The notes: generated by a model not told the origin, from the sequence alone. A DNA stretch of 64,000 nucleotides from Terebella lapidaria (GCA_949152475.1 OX424555.1:58013977-58077976), one strand, 5' to 3'. Shown: positions 1-13,740, counted from the first letter of the stretch. Program-made: numbers and translations.

Positions 1-188
1 CACGTAAATGTACGGGAAAAGACAAATCTGACCACAAACCAGCTGAAATTTCCACGCATGAAGCACTGGAAACCAAAAATGAAATGCATAACATCCACGT
101 AAAGAACGAATGAATCGCGTATACACGACGAATGGATGGCGCATGTATCACGAACGATGGAACGGTCGTGGAAATCCAAAACTTTAAG

Positions 189-575
189 GCTATGTCACAC
201 AGCCACCAAGTACAAATTGCGCATATTACACGTATGAATTTTGGTGATTCGTGATACATGCGCGATATAAGGAACTCATAAATGTTTCATGCGTTTTTCA
301 TTCGTCGAAGTGCGCAGATCACGTCCTCGCGCAGATGTCCGTCGAGGACGTGATTCCGGTTTTTTTCCGTAAAAAAACCCCGACGAATCGAATGGCTTCA
401 TAAATGGCCTTTTATAAAAACCGAAATCACGTCCTCGACGGACATCTGCGCACTTTGACGGATGAAAAACGCATGAAACACTTATGGATTACGTATATCG
501 CGCATGTATCATGAATGACCAAAATTTTATATGTGGAATATGTGCAAATTGTTCGTAGTGGCTGTGTGACATAGC
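189..575. mobile_element. Foldback/MITE-like element
   Basis: The two ends are inverted copies. The left arm (189 to about 366) begins GCTATGTCACACAGCCAC, and the right arm (about 415-575) ends with its near-complement. The arms also share an inverted segment around the CACGTCCTCGACGGACATC-type motif. The loop is only about 50 bp and there is no coding potential. This is the shape of a non-autonomous DNA element or foldback. I could not define a clean target-site duplication. Confidence 0.75.
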
Positions 576-2650
576 GACATACCGATTGTGCTACTTGGAA
601 ATAGTGTAATACTATTATATTTATTGTGTGTGTGATGTTTGCGTTCCAGGCCATGGGTTTATTCCACTGAAGTCCCTTTTATTGTTTGTATGGTGTTTTT
701 TAGAAGTTGATAATAATATTTCATGGTAATAATAATACTGATACATTTCATAAGTTCACGTCATTAGCAGCTGCATCGATATTGCAAATATATGCTGTGT
801 TCTGACACCATGTCTCGTCAATTTATGTCAACAAGTGACAACCAGTATCTGAATGTTGATAATAAATCTGGAATCCGTGGAAAGCATGATTTTATCAAAT
901 AATTTACGAACAGCATTTCGCATTAAGTCCATTCTCGGTTTTTTTTCGAAATTAAACTTCATTTGTTCGCCACCAAGTTTTAATGAGGATTAGATGACCT
1001 GATTACTAGTAATTCCTGTCGCCGTATTCCTACCAATCAATATGTACAGATTATTTATAACATATCCTTATTAGGTGCGAATATACTCCAAAATTGTAAA
1101 TTGGTGTATTTTATCTGCTAACTACACATTCGTCACCAGAAAATAAGTTTTGTTTCCGAAACTTATCTCTGGTGGGGTTGGAAATCTTATGATGTATGCA
1201 ATCATAACTTGAAATTAACATAACACGCTGATGTATATTGCTGGAATGAATATTTTCATGGAACATTGTGTTGATTTATGCACTGGGCGTGTGTTGATTA
1301 TCTTTACCACAACAAAATTCGTACCAACGTCCAGGACATCATTACTCGCTGTGTCTATATGTACTGGGGTTGTACATGGAGGTAATGTCCTTTTGCAAGT
1401 AAATGGAGCGGACTTGACGTGATATTAACTGGTAAAAATGTAGTGCCAATCAAGTCAGCCATTTGTGGTCGCCATTATTATCAGCGTTGTGGTATGCAAG
1501 GGGCGTTTTAGCTTGCCGAAGGTTGTCCATCTTTCTGTCGTTCGTCAGCAATTTTATCTTGTTTTTGGATGGGCGAATTTTCCTGCAAAATGTAAACTTT
1601 TACGTGAAAGTCCAAGAAAACGTATAGTATAGTTGTTTTAATTTTCGAAAATTAAAAAATTGCCATTTCAATGCAGGAAATGACACTTTTTTGCATGTTT
1701 TCAGACTCCAAAAATGTATACCATTGTGTACAGGAGGATTGTTTATTCGCAGCTGACTCATCCTACATTTCGAACTCATGTATCATTCGACATAATTATG
1801 AAACGTGCATGTGATATACCTTATAAAGAGTCTGTGTAGCTCACCAGGGCAAATGGTTATTCTGACAGTCATGTGAATTATAAATGCGGATGTATCTACT
1901 TTATTAAACTGGACCAACAATTTCTGGTGCGGTTTCCTGGACGCGTGGACACCAATATGAAGGAGTCGAGATCTTTGAAGATCAAAGAAAAAACACTGAC
2001 CGTGAAGCAGATACGTGACCTCCAGAAGCATTCATCAAACACATTGGTTTATAGATAATGGGAGAAAATTATTTGTTCCAACTCAACTACAAATATGCCT
2101 GTGGTCTCAGAAAAACGGTTACAAAACAAACTATGGTTGAGCAGATGGATAAATCAAGCATGTGACCGTACTAGCAGCCGCTTTTCTTTTGTTTTGTGTA
2201 TCACTCAGTTACCTGTGACCTGACCTAGTTTAAGCTCGAACATATGCGAGTAAGTGTGAAATAATACGCTGTGACTGAGGCGATATACACGATATCATGC
2301 CGAGCGTCATCACCGAGAATGGCGATGATTTAAACAAACTCAAACGATCTCCCACAGAAACTCACAACGGAATCAATGAGAAAGGGCCATATGTATGGGC
2401 AAATCAAAAACGTATGGCAAAGAACATCATTTTCTCTCAATATCCCTTTTTGATGGGCAGCTATGATTAGGTTTGAGTGGTATTTGATTGTTATTGGATC
2501 AATCGTTGAAAGACAACGCAGAAAAGAGCAATGGCAAGGACAGAATTCCAGCTCTATTCAGAAATGAAACTTAGCATGTCTGTCAAGGAGACAATGCCTG
2601 CCTCTAATCCAAACATGCACTTACTTGGATGTTTGCCGAGGCTTGTTGTT
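576..2650. repeat. Degenerate dispersed repeat, left block part 1
   Basis: No gene is supported here. The stretch 1318-1495 is a diverged direct copy of 6867-7070: both carry 'tgtctatatgtactgggg' and 'aagtcagccatttgtggtcgc'. The two lie about 5.5 kb apart, so this block belongs to the multi-kilobase repeat that recurs through the window. A small hairpin around 'aaataagttt / aaacttat' sits at 1133-1174. Short open frames here have no recognisable motif. Confidence 0.5.
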
Positions 2651-2681
2651 GTAATATTTCTCCAGTCACAGCACTTTCAAG

Positions 2682-3123
2682 CTGGTCGTCGTATACAAAG
2701 ACGGAGATCAGAATCTTGATTTTGAGGAACACCAGTCACACGAGGAGGCTGACACACTTATTCCCCATCAAGTTCTTGCATCTGTAAGTGGTCGCGATTG
2801 TCAGGAAGTATGCGTTTGGTCACCTGACACTGATGTTCTTTTGCTGAAGTTTGTCTGCAAGTTGTACAGTTATCATGATCCACAAATCTTTTGGAGTTGA
2901 GATGGGAATCGTTTCAGCCCGGATCTTCCTCCTGTTGAAGAAAACGGATGGAAAATAAAGAAAGTGAGCTATTTTCCGGTGCGATGCCTCACCCTTCCTG
3001 CCCCTCGAGATGTTATTGGGCTGACAAAGTGTGGTGGCAAGACTGGATGCGCTGGAAGATGCGGTTGTTGCGAGAACGGTCTGCCTTGTACTCCTCTCCG
3101 CATATGCTTCACTAGAACATGTA
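2682..3123 (+). pseudogene. Broken PIN/FEN-like nuclease gene with CXC tail
   Basis: Translation of 2682-2890 gives a block with HEEADT (2739-2756) followed by WSPDTDVLLL. These are two of the acidic motifs seen in the intact gene at 57.7-62.8 kb. Immediately after DTDV the frame runs into KFVCKLY, so the segment that should carry the GCD motif (roughly 80-100 residues) is missing. A frameshift and stop follow near 2895. The frame resumes with GWKIKKVSYFPVRCL and LPAPRDVIGL and then a cysteine cluster (KCGGKTGCAGRCGC, LPCTP), which looks like a CXC-type tail. It is clearly a relative and not a recent copy of the downstream gene, and it is dead. The family link rests on motif order and spacing. 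Confidence 0.7.
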
Positions 3124-3159
3124 GAAGGGATGATATGATGACATTGATGAATAGCATTT

Positions 3160-6100
3160 GATGTGTTGCACTCACCTGTACTTCATTTGGTGTTCTAATT
3201 CTCATGAATCGCTTTTGTTATATGAGTGTTCCATTGACAATGAAAGCTATTTAAAACTTGATTTACTGTTCATTTTTTGTCTATCAATGTCATACCTGTG
3301 AGTCTGATTGCATATATAACTTCAAGATACACATACCAATTCAATTGGCCATTCAGCTAAATGATCTTACTTCGGCGGTCTATATAGCACCTTTCTCCCA
3401 GCCTAACCACTATGCTAGTTTTATCAACGAATGTATTGGATATTGCGTGATAAGTATGTAATATATGGGACGACACATGGGATATTTGCTGTTCTGCCTT
3501 GAATGGACTAAGGGTAAAAATATGCAACATTTCGGGTGCTGACGACAATGCAGAGCAACCTATATTGGTCTGCCGAAAAATTCGGTCAATCCCCTCGGCG
3601 CCTGGTATGTAACTGGGGGGTCGCCGACAGGCGTTCTAGTGGTTCAATATCGATGTCATTTTTTCCACCGGTCGCCGCACGAATATAACCTTCCTCCCGG
3701 CCTAACCACTATGCTAGTTCGTTATTTTCTTCCGATGCCTCCACCGACGTTTCTCTGATGTCCAATTTCTGCCTTTGGCTAACCGGCAGGAATGGCCAAA
3801 TCTCGTATCCTCATTGGCGGAGGCATTGGTGCGAATGTGACTGAGGTTTTTCCGCAACGAGACATGGGCTGATTCCTTCATCAGTGTTACGATATCAAGA
3901 CCTGACTAACTGATATCAACGTCCAAGTTATCATGGATCACTCAAAGGCTCACTCTGTCTTATGTCCGTGGGTATAAAGTGTCATTTCACGTAAGAAATC
4001 TTTCCATCTCTCAAATGGAGGGAACAAGCTTGATTTAGTTGATTGAGTCTATTACCTCGTGGTTGCCTTGTTGTTCTACAAGGTGCTAGAATCCGTCTAG
4101 ACTTTTGTCCATTTATCCACCAGCAATCCCAATAATACACAACTGATACAGAAAAAACTGGAGATAATTCTATGTGATTATCCAAAATGATAACACCATC
4201 GGATGCAGGCTTTTTGTTTGAAGTATCTTATAGACACACATCATCTCCCACCAGGACAACGACCTAGCAAAGAAACTCTTAGCAACTACTCTTCACGTGC
4301 AAATACCAATGATAGCTATTTTGTGGTGTTCGTGTCTAAGCACCACGTTTCCTCCTGTGCGTCTCTCCCGTTTTGTTGTTTGATTATCAGATTCTTAACA
4401 ATCCTTCCATTTCAGGAATGATGGATGATGCAATCTGCTTTTGTGACCACAGCTGGTGCTGTACCGATATCACTTGTCATCAGTGTGGTATCTAAGGCAG
4501 AGCTTCTCGAAACAGAACAAAGGAGGATATTATCATTGAGTCAGGTGTTGTAGTATGACAGATCACGTAATAACCTGACATTTGCACCTTGTAGAAGAAG
4601 GAATAGTACCTGATGTTGACAATTTACAAATACCAGGTATCTAGTATCCATCTTGTACACACGACGTTATGGTCTTCAAGCAGAATGATATGGGAGTTGT
4701 AGGATATTTATTGGAAGTCTAGGTTCAGCGAGTCGACTAGGTCAGGTTTACACTATTCAACAATCAACATACGTAATTACAATTGGTAATATTTGTGTGT
4801 GCAACTGTACATTACGTAGGGAGGTGAAACTAATGGTAACATTCAACCATATAATATTAACATATACACACTATAGCATGTGAATTGAAGAAATTTGATA
4901 TGCTCATTCGATTAAACTGGACAAAAGGACGTCATGACAAGGTTTTATATCAAGTTTGGCAATGAATCTGAGGGGACATATTACACATTTTTGTAACCAC
5001 TTGATATCAGTGGAAGTCCTCAAGTTTAGCTCATATCAACCTGTAGAAGGTGAGCTTCTCAGAGACATTCATATGTATAGAGTATACAACTTCTGATACA
5101 ACGTTATCTCGTTGTTTTAGGGCATGTTGTGTTCGCGTTTTCCAAACCTCCATAATATTTTTTATTCAACCGACGAAAAGGCATGCATTTTGTACCCTAA
5201 TGAAAATAATCTTGCGTCAGGTACACAACTTTGTTGAAAATGTAGGATTGTGATCTATGAGCATAGAATTATAAAGACAATCACAAACGAATCACAAATT
5301 GCAAATGAGTACGAATGTTACAAACACGAAGGCATGATTTGTTTGCAGATATACTAGTCATTGCAGTGATGTACTTATCCGAAATCGATGATTAGTCGGC
5401 GTGAGACCTAGCTGTTGACGATAGTTATTTCTAGTATTTTGATTCGTTGAGATGACCCTCTTTCTTGGATATTTACACCTCGGTTACTCCTTGATATTTA
5501 CACTCTAGTCATTATGATATTTATATGACTATTGTGTGTAAACATGCCTAATATTTGGAATCAAATTACTTCGTTCGATCTTATATCACTTTGGCACGTT
5601 CCTGGAGCGTTTGATTCTACAGCTGCTATGCGGCTGTAAATTAGTGTGTTTATATATATATTCTGTATGGGGGGAAGTGCAAACTCAGCATTGGGAAGTG
5701 TGACTTGATGTGTAATTTATCTGTGCTAAAGTATGAAGATTGATCGTCCTTCCAAGCAGAGTTAATCGAAGTTTTTTGTGATACTATTCATTTTGAAACG
5801 GTAACATAGCAAACCAAGAAACAGTCGAGAATGTTTCCTTAGTCAGTGGTAAATATACAGTGATTACCCACGATAATCCGGAAACCGATATGGCATTTCA
5901 AAAAGTATAACAACATTCTATTAGAGTTATGAATTGTGTCATGTTAGCGCTCCTAGTCGAGGGGTTTATGCCGATAAATAAGTGAACTTATCACTATTAT
6001 CATTTTCCACACTTATACAGACATTTTTCACGAAATAGGCCATGAAGATCCGTGCTCTTAATGCGACGTTGTGTTCTGACACAAAGTCGGTGAATACTGT

Positions 6101-6264
6101 ACACATCATCCAGTGACGATCATTATATAAAAGTTCATAATTCATCTTGGAATCGTGGAACGTGGGTTGTTATCAATGAATTTTGCTACATTTCACAACA
6201 CACCCAATTTGATTTCAGTCACACTATTTGCCACTGTAAATGGAATATATACCCCATGTATTTT
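3160..6264. repeat. Degenerate dispersed repeat, left block part 2
   Basis: No gene is supported. A short segment is duplicated ('cctaaccactatgctagtt' near 3402 and 3700). The stretch at 4425-4510 ('gatgatgcaatc...', 'catcagtgtggtatc') is repeated in diverged form near 8195 and 44028. 'gatcacgtaataacctgaca' near 4562 has cousins near 8376, 35937, 40153 and 45141. These shared anchors mark it as copies of the same dispersed unit. The rest is AT-rich and without visible features. Confidence 0.45.
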
Positions 6265-6476
6265 AGGTCCCCCAAGACATATATTCCTAGGGAAATTAGT
6301 CTGTCTGGACATGAGTGCCGCGGAAATATGTCCCTGGACATGTTTTCCTAGAGAATTATGTCCCAGGACATGTTTTCCCAGGAAATTAGGTCCGTCGGAC
6401 ATATAATACTGAGAATATTGTCCCATTGGACAACATTTCCTAGGAATATTTGTCTGTGGGACCTATTTTATGTAGA
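6265..6476. repeat. Array of six ~30-bp units with paired palindromes
   Basis: Six consecutive units of 30-32 bp each start with GTCC/GTCT plus a short dyad (for example GTCCCTGGACAT), followed by a second dyad of the type TTCCTAGGAA. The array starts after 'ttttaggtccc' and ends with 'gggacctatttt', which is an inverted match, so the whole block is itself bounded by a short inverted repeat. It is non-coding. The layout resembles the larger palindromic array at 44.4 kb in period, but the sequence differs. Confidence 0.7.
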
Positions 6477-6479
6477 AGC

Positions 6480-9400
6480 TAATTTTCTTTTACACCACCA
6501 TTAGGTTTTGATTTGATTGAGAATATTGAACTATTGCTGCGACCAAGTAATTTGAGATCGAAAATAACGTTGTGAATATTCAGTGCTAGACAGACATATT
6601 ACATTCAACATTTATGTACGCGTATGATATTCAGGCACAAATCACTTGTTTGTGATAATTTCAAACACATTTCTTGATATACAAGCGTTACAAGAAGGAA
6701 GTAAAACACATTTTGATATGAAAACATTTAGTGAGACGAAAATGCTCATAGTGTAGGTAGCCAGGACTGGACATTACTTTACAGCATATTTTCATAGAAC
6801 ATTGTTCTGATTTATGCAATGGAGCGTGGATTGTTTTCTTGATTATCTTTACCATAGGAAAATTGATATCAACGTCCAGGACAGTATTACTCACTGTGTC
6901 TATATGTACTGGGGGTATAAAGTGCCATTATGCGCAGAAATCGACGTAATGTCACCTTGCAAGAGGAAGGAGGAAGCTTGACGTGAGGTTGACTCACAAG
7001 AATGTAGTACCAATTAAGTCAGCCATTTGTGGTCGCCGGTGTTATCAGTGTGGTGCTATGAAAAAGGCATTTTTATGTTAGCATTGATGTTTCTAGGTGT
7101 TCATTCTACACTATATTTCCGTCTCACTAAATGCAAATAATAATGGATGTACTTTATTGATAGTGATGCAGTGAACATTTCGGGAGAAATTACAACAAAA
7201 TTGAATATGGTTGTCATATTATGAACCGTCGTTTGTTCCATGGCGAGTATCGTCGTTTTTTATTGTTGATCATTGTTCATATACTGGTGAGGAAGGCGAT
7301 TGTACCCGCAATCATTCTCCGTCGTTCAGTTGTCGAAATGATACATGATGCAATTGTAATGATTTGTGACAACAGCTGGTGCGAAACCAGAGTGGCTTTC
7401 CATCCATGCGATATCTAGGGGACAGTATCTCGAACAGCTCTGCTATCGATGCAGTAACGTGGATGCAAGCATTAGTCATTCGGTCATTGTCTTATGCAAA
7501 ACTTGAGTTATGACGTGTATCATCCTGTCGATTCCTTTGGTCTGCATTGTTGTCTGAAGTTGAGTTGGCTATATGAATGATGTAGTATGAGTGATCAGGT
7601 TCAGTTCGAGAATCAGCTACCTCATGTGTAATAAAGTGTGTATCTGATTGCTTCCTTGGGAAAGTGCGAGCACAGTTCATCTTGGAAAGTTTCAAATACC
7701 ATATGGTGGTATATTTTGCAAAGACTGATCTTGCAGAATTTAATTCGCGATAAGCAGACATAATTGTAAGATACATGCTGATGTACAACTCACGTACGTT
7801 CGATAAGCTAATTAGTAGGCAAATGAGTTATTCATGACGCAGAAGGGTAATTTTCTAAGGAGGCAATTTTGAACCTTGATCATCATTTAAATGCCTGTAG
7901 ATTTGAGCCATAGCAACCATGGTGAGTAAGGGGCGCATATAATACTTGTTACCGTATCAACAAACTAAATATATAAATCTTCCACTCTATCAATTATTGA
8001 GAACATACATGATGAGTTTTGCTGAGCAGAAAATTTGAATACTAATGAGCTATATGATACTTCAAAGTACTATACCTTCTGAGATCGACATGCTATCAAT
8101 ACCATTCTGGTCAACTCACTTAGAGCTTTGATCTGGGCCCGTAATTTAATTTTTGATAATTATTACATGTAAAAGAAAAAGACAGAAAAGATGGGCGATG
8201 CAATCGGACTGCTTTTCTGACCACGGCTGGTGTTGTACAAAAGTTGCTGGTCATCAGTGTTGTAACTATGGCACATTATCTCGGAACAGTCTTGATATCA
8301 AAGCAGAAATTATGGATATAATATATCCATAACCCGCTCTCACGAAATGAGAAATGTCATGTCGTAAACATGACATATCACGTAATAACTGGACAACTAT
8401 AGGCTATTTTCTTCTTGTGGAATGGTAGAGCACAGTTATTTTTGGAAACCAGATGCTGATACCAATCTTGAAAACACAGGTGTGATTTTCCAGCAGGAAT
8501 GTAATTCATTGAAACGCTTTCTTGAAGTCAATATCGAGCCACGTGACTAGGCTAGGTTACTACCTGACCGTTTACAATATTCTGTTTTGTTTGCTTACTG
8601 TTAGGTTTATTATTATCATCATCAAAATCTTGCTTATCATCAATAATAATAATAATAATATTATTATAAGGCTATTTGCATATTGGTTGCAAGGGACAGT
8701 ACAACAAATTATGTTCTTCTGATTGTACACGCCTTTGCATGCCCTTTCTTCAATGGGCGTTCTTGATCACCGACCCCTTTCCATATGTGCAAATGGTGAG
8801 ATGGTAATCTTATACGCGTGTATGCAACTCTGTTTAGTTCTGGAATTGTCCTTGAAAGTGAACACTTGAGAGTTGGGCTCATCAACAATTCTGCATTTAT
8901 TCAGAGGTATGTTACCTGTATTGTGCTGGAGTTGTTGGTCAGTCTGGTTATGAGGTCATTTTTGGATCGGGTTGTGACATATGTTTCTATGCACTCCAAC
9001 TGACTTCCCATTGGGTAGCGGAGGGAAATGGTCTTGTCCACTAACTGGACCATTGTCGCAATTTTCTAATGAATCTGACTCGTTATGATAAAACACTTGG
9101 CGTCAGCGATTCCTGTTTCGGCAAAAATTGTGTCGTTGCATGTTGTACAGCGAACTCCCAACATGCATTTCAATGTTGATGTATGGCGACTCGGCCGCTC
9201 GGAGGTCAGTAGATATCTATGTTTCAACTTAGTTGAACATTGCAGATTTCAGGGCGGTTTGCCATACTCTCAATTTCACTTTGTAGGGAGCATCAGAATT
9301 TTTTGATAGAAATAAAACAAACTTCCTGAAATGTGATTGTTTGACCTCTAGGTCAAATTTGAGAGACAATGTTTTGAGACACACCGAGGTACAAGTGTTG

Positions 9401-12400
9401 AATTGTCTCTACTCCTGTAGATGTCGTCAATATTGATCGAAGAAGTGAAGCGACATTCCAATTTTACCTATTTGGCTTGCATTCCAATTCCACTAATAGT
9501 TTGACACAGTGCAAAATAGTCATGACTACTGAGTGTAGATATAGATTTATTTATCTATTTATTCCCTTTTTTTACATTTATCATCGGGTGGCAACATGTA
9601 AATCGTGTTGTTGATGTTTGAAGACGTGTTACACTACATGTGAGCTGCGATCAAATTAAATGTATCAATAACAATGGCGGCCATGAAAAATATGCCAACG
9701 TTCATCGTCAAATGGTTTGAACAAAAGACCAATAAAATCCAATATTAATAACTGATTAAACTAAAGACTACAAATAATAAGATATGGAATAAATATGTAT
9801 TTGTTAATAAAAGTCCGGACACCAAACATCCAATTCTCATAAACATACAATCATATTGATCGGTTGTGTCCTATAGTATGCGTTACTCAATTATATATTT
9901 GGGATATCTCCATTTCATAGAACTCGACCCAGATTACTTTTGAATAATTTGTGTATATTGACGGGGAGTGTTTTCGAGGTTTACCGTAAAGTTTCAGCAC
10001 TGACGTAACAAAGTCATGATCAGCTGAGTGTTCATGGATGTGGAATAATTCACTGGTTGGACACATTAATGGAGCGAGAGTAATCCAAACATCACACTTG
10101 ACTCAATAACTTCACTCGATGTTCAAAGCAGTCATAGCCCTGGTTTCATGGTGCAACGATCCCAGATTCCGAGGAACTGGTTTGTACGGGGAATTTACCA
10201 GAGTTTGATTATGTCCTGTTGTAGTAATATCTATATTCATTCATGGGGACGGACTGGTTATCGTGGTGATTTAGGGTCGTCTTATAACATGACGTTGGCG
10301 ATTCGTGTTTATTTATACCCTGTCCCGGAAGGTAATGCAAATTTTGCGTCTTAGAAAATGTGATTATGGGGTAATTTGTTGTGGTGAAGTATGGAGATTT
10401 GTGGTCTTCATGATTCGAGTCTTCCGGGCAATTGTCAGTGACACCTGAGCATGTTAACCACAAGGAAACGGTCTTGATTGTTTATAGCATCGAAACCCAC
10501 CCACATACTATTTCTCCTCTGAAGTATGTTCCAGGAGATGAACTATAAATTCATAATTTTAGACTGCAGATAAGCGTTTGAATGTACTGAAGTGGTATAG
10601 TATAATGGTGGAAACTCGTTACAATCAATTAGCTAGCATTCATTCGATAGTGTAACACAAATACATCTTATGTGATATTCCGTGTTGACCGTGCCGTCAA
10701 TGTTAAAGAAACCACTATTCGCGATGTCTGCACATAGAAATAGGGAATGGAATACTGGTGGGAATGATTTTTCTGATGTACATTTGACATATATACATGA
10801 AATGCGTCATAAGATATATAATTAAATCGTATTTTTCTCGTCCACTACCTTCAATGTAACTCACTGGCTCGAGTATTGATGTTTTCCATCCGTTTATGGA
10901 GAATATTTTTTCTGAAAAATCGCGCAAGATTGGAAAGTCATTGTGAAGCAAATAATACCCCAGTGAGGGTTCAAAGGGAGGATGTAATCTGCCTAATATA
11001 GATGCAGGGGACGGTAAAACCATGCATGTATTTCCGTATACCGTGTTGCAAATAATCGTGATATAGCTGGATAGAACAAAATATTCATGTTGACAAAACA
11101 TTTGCCAAAAACAATTATTCTACGGCAGGAGACAGGAATGTGGCGTCATGTTTAACTTGTTCTGGTATAAAGATTGATGGTTCTGACCACCGGGGATGTC
11201 CTGTGGACATTTTCATTGTTAGAGTTGTATAAAACATGTGACAAATAGGTATGGCTGAGAATGAACTACTTACTATGGGGTTAAATGACGAGATATTGTG
11301 AACAATGGAAATTCATCTAAAAATAAGCATTTATAAACTGACCTTGCACTAAACAAGAATAAAACACACGGAATAAACCACAGTACCCATTATGATCTAG
11401 ACTCCTAGATCATAATGGGTATTGTGTAGAGGTCAAGGAAAATAGAAGAAAGAAAAATCGGTAAACTTATTTATATGAAGCCTTTTTGCAAATATCCCCG
11501 GACAATCGAAATTGTCTAGTCAGATGATTGTCGTTCCCAATAATCTGAAAGGTACGTGTGTGGTTCACATTGTAAGTATTATAATCAACTCCTGTATCTA
11601 AAATGAATGTGACTGATTGGTTTGAATTGGAATATTGTCACACATCATCACATATGATCGATTTATTGGCAGAGTTTTTACAAGATGTAACTTGTGGTGA
11701 AAAGAAATATGTTTCCCATGGCATCATTCAAGTGTAAACACCTAAACATTGGTCATCAAACGTATTAGACACCATTTAACTAGCAAAATAGAATGTAACG
11801 TCATTAGAATGAATTTAGTAGCCAGGCATTATTTCATTGCCTAATTCATTGTAGGCAAAGTACTTTTTAAGGATACAAACTTACATTTTATATACATCTT
11901 TCACATAGATATATGTAGAACATGTTTTCAGATAAGTTATGGGGACAAATCATTGCAGCGTTTGACTTGAAATTTAATTTTTAAAATTAAATATCATGAA
12001 CAATAGGAAAAAGCCCAGACACTACTTCAGCAATCCCGGTACCTGGGACTAGTTCGGTTATTGCTATCAAAATCCACGGCTGCAAAGAAAGTCATTTTGT
12101 ACGCTTCCACCAATGAAGTCCGGAGGGAGGTGTTGGCCGTACAACACGGAGAGTGAAAATTGTCGCTGCTTAGCAGCAGGACAGCATCTCCGACGACCCC
12201 CAATTCTACTGGCCCACCCTCATCAACGAGGTCACTCAGAAAATGCCATGAATAATGAGTCTCCTGGAAGCTAGCATGCCTCCCACGGAAACAGTGTCCA
12301 GGCACCGTCGTAAGGGTGCTGGAAAGAGTATGCGGTGAAAGTATACTTCGTTACAAAACAATGAACACCATATATGTCATTAATATCTCTTTATAAGCAA
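6480..12400. repeat. Degenerate dispersed repeat, left block part 3
   Basis: No gene is supported. The stretch 6867-7070 matches 1318-1495, 8195-8290 matches 4425-4510, and 10267-10320 matches the conserved segment found again near 36724, 40913, 45901 and 50941. A small AAT microsatellite lies near 8640-8665. An open frame of 128 codons at 10715-11101 (minus strand) shows no recognisable domain. It is probably fortuitous in this AT-rich DNA. Confidence 0.45.
11384..11421. repeat. Perfect 17-bp hairpin
   Basis: The arm TACCCATTATGATCTAG at 11384-11400 is followed after 4 bases by its exact reverse complement at 11405-11421. No T-run or gene end adjoins it, so a terminator role is not suggested. 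It may be a foldback remnant. Confidence 0.8.
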
Positions 12401-12455
12401 TTAGGACACTGCAATGGAGGGGGGGGGGGGTATATCGGTTCATATCTCCAGGTTC

Positions 12456-13740
12456 ATACAACTAACTTACAGAGCACTATCGACAAAGGAAACTTCGAAC
12501 GTCCGGATGAGCCGTGTGGGTATGCAAATTTCCATTATCCTGTACAGCGTGAACCCTTATCGGTATAAGGCATGGCCTCGATCACTTGGCATGGCCATGT
12601 GGAAGCAGGGGGTCAGTGACTCCATATTCCACCACCTGAACTATCTGGGCATCATAACAAGCAAAAACACGGCCAGAAAAAACATCGACATGGTTGTTTC
12701 AAAATCCGATGCTTACGTTAAACGGTGGAAAAAAGATATAGAGGTTAAATTAATACGAATCAATAAAAGTTTTTCAATCAGGGTCGGCACAGCTTTGGTC
12801 GGTCGAATTATTTCATGTTAACATTGGACATGAATATTATACATTCCTGCTAAATTCCGGGTATAAGTATATTGTACAGACTAATATTAACACACGTATC
12901 TAACCATGATAGAAAATAAAATCAAAGTACCAACCTGGGAGGGTAGCGTGTACATGGGGATACCAGTCATCCAGGAACATAAAATCGAACGACGTAACAC
13001 TATCACAAAATCTCCACCATGTACAAAATACTTATCCTGCAGTTTAGGAAAAAAAAACCTCGGATTATTACCCTTTAGACCCCTTTTCCGAGTGACTCAT
13101 ACAACTAACTTACAGAGCGCTATCGACAAAGGAAACTTCGAACGTCCGGATGAGCCGTGTGGGTATGCAATTTTCCTTTATCCTGTACAACTTGAACCCT
13201 TATCGGTATACGGCATGGCCTCGATCACTTGGCATGGCCATGTGGAAGCAGAGGGTCTCCATATTCCACCACCTGAACTATCTGGGCATCGTAACAAGCA
13301 AAAACACGGCCAGAAAAAACATCGACATGGTTGTTTCAAATCCGATGCTTACGTTAAACGGTGGAAAAAAAGATATAGAGGTTAAATTAATACGAATCAA
13401 TAAAAGTTTTTCAATCAGGGTCGGCACAGCTTTGGTCGGTCGAATTATTTAATGTTAACATTGGAAATGAATATTATACATTCCTGCTAAATTCCGGGTA
13501 TAAGCATGATAAGTATATTGTACAGACTAAAATTAACACACGTATCTAACCATGATAGAAAATAAAATCAAAGTACCAACCTGGGAGGGTAGCGTGTACA
13601 TGGGGATACCAGTCATCCAGGAACATAAAATCGAACGACGTAACACTATCACAAAATCTCCACCATGTACAATATACTTATCATGCGGTTTAGAAAGAAA
13701 ACTCAGATTATTACCCTTTAGGCACCCTTTTCCGAGTGAT
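12456..13740 (+). repeat. Two tandem copies of a ~645-bp unit
   Basis: The segment starting 'catacaactaacttacagag' at about 12456 restarts at about 13098. Similarly, 'accatgatagaaaataaaat' near 12903 recurs near 13549. The offset is 642-645 bp at both anchors, with only scattered substitutions and small indels, so the duplication is recent relative to the surrounding repeats. Each unit holds the end of one short open frame, an AATAAA-bearing spacer of about 160 bp, and the start of a second open frame on the plus strand. Confidence 0.9.
13098..13385 (+). CDS. Unrecognised ORF fragment upstream in tandem unit
   Basis: In the second tandem copy an open frame reads FERPDEPCGYAIFLYPVQ, then SITWHGHVEAEGLHIPPPE, then a basic stretch (GHRNKQKHGQKKHRHG), and stops after KRWKKRYRG. 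In the first copy (12456-12760) the same frame is cut by a TAA just after PLSV and by a base change that shifts the frame. So at least one of the two copies is broken. No family is recognised. The basic C-terminus could bind nucleic acid, but that is only composition. Confidence 0.25.
   Translation, partial: HTTNLQSAIDKGNFERPDEPCGYAIFLYPVQLEPLSVYGMASITWHGHVEAEGLHIPPPELSGHRNKQKHGQKKHRHGCFKSDAYVKRWKKRYRG

Noticed and set aside
10715..11101. 128-codon minus-strand open frame
   Set aside because: No domain, no splice context and located in AT-rich repeat DNA; length alone is not enough.
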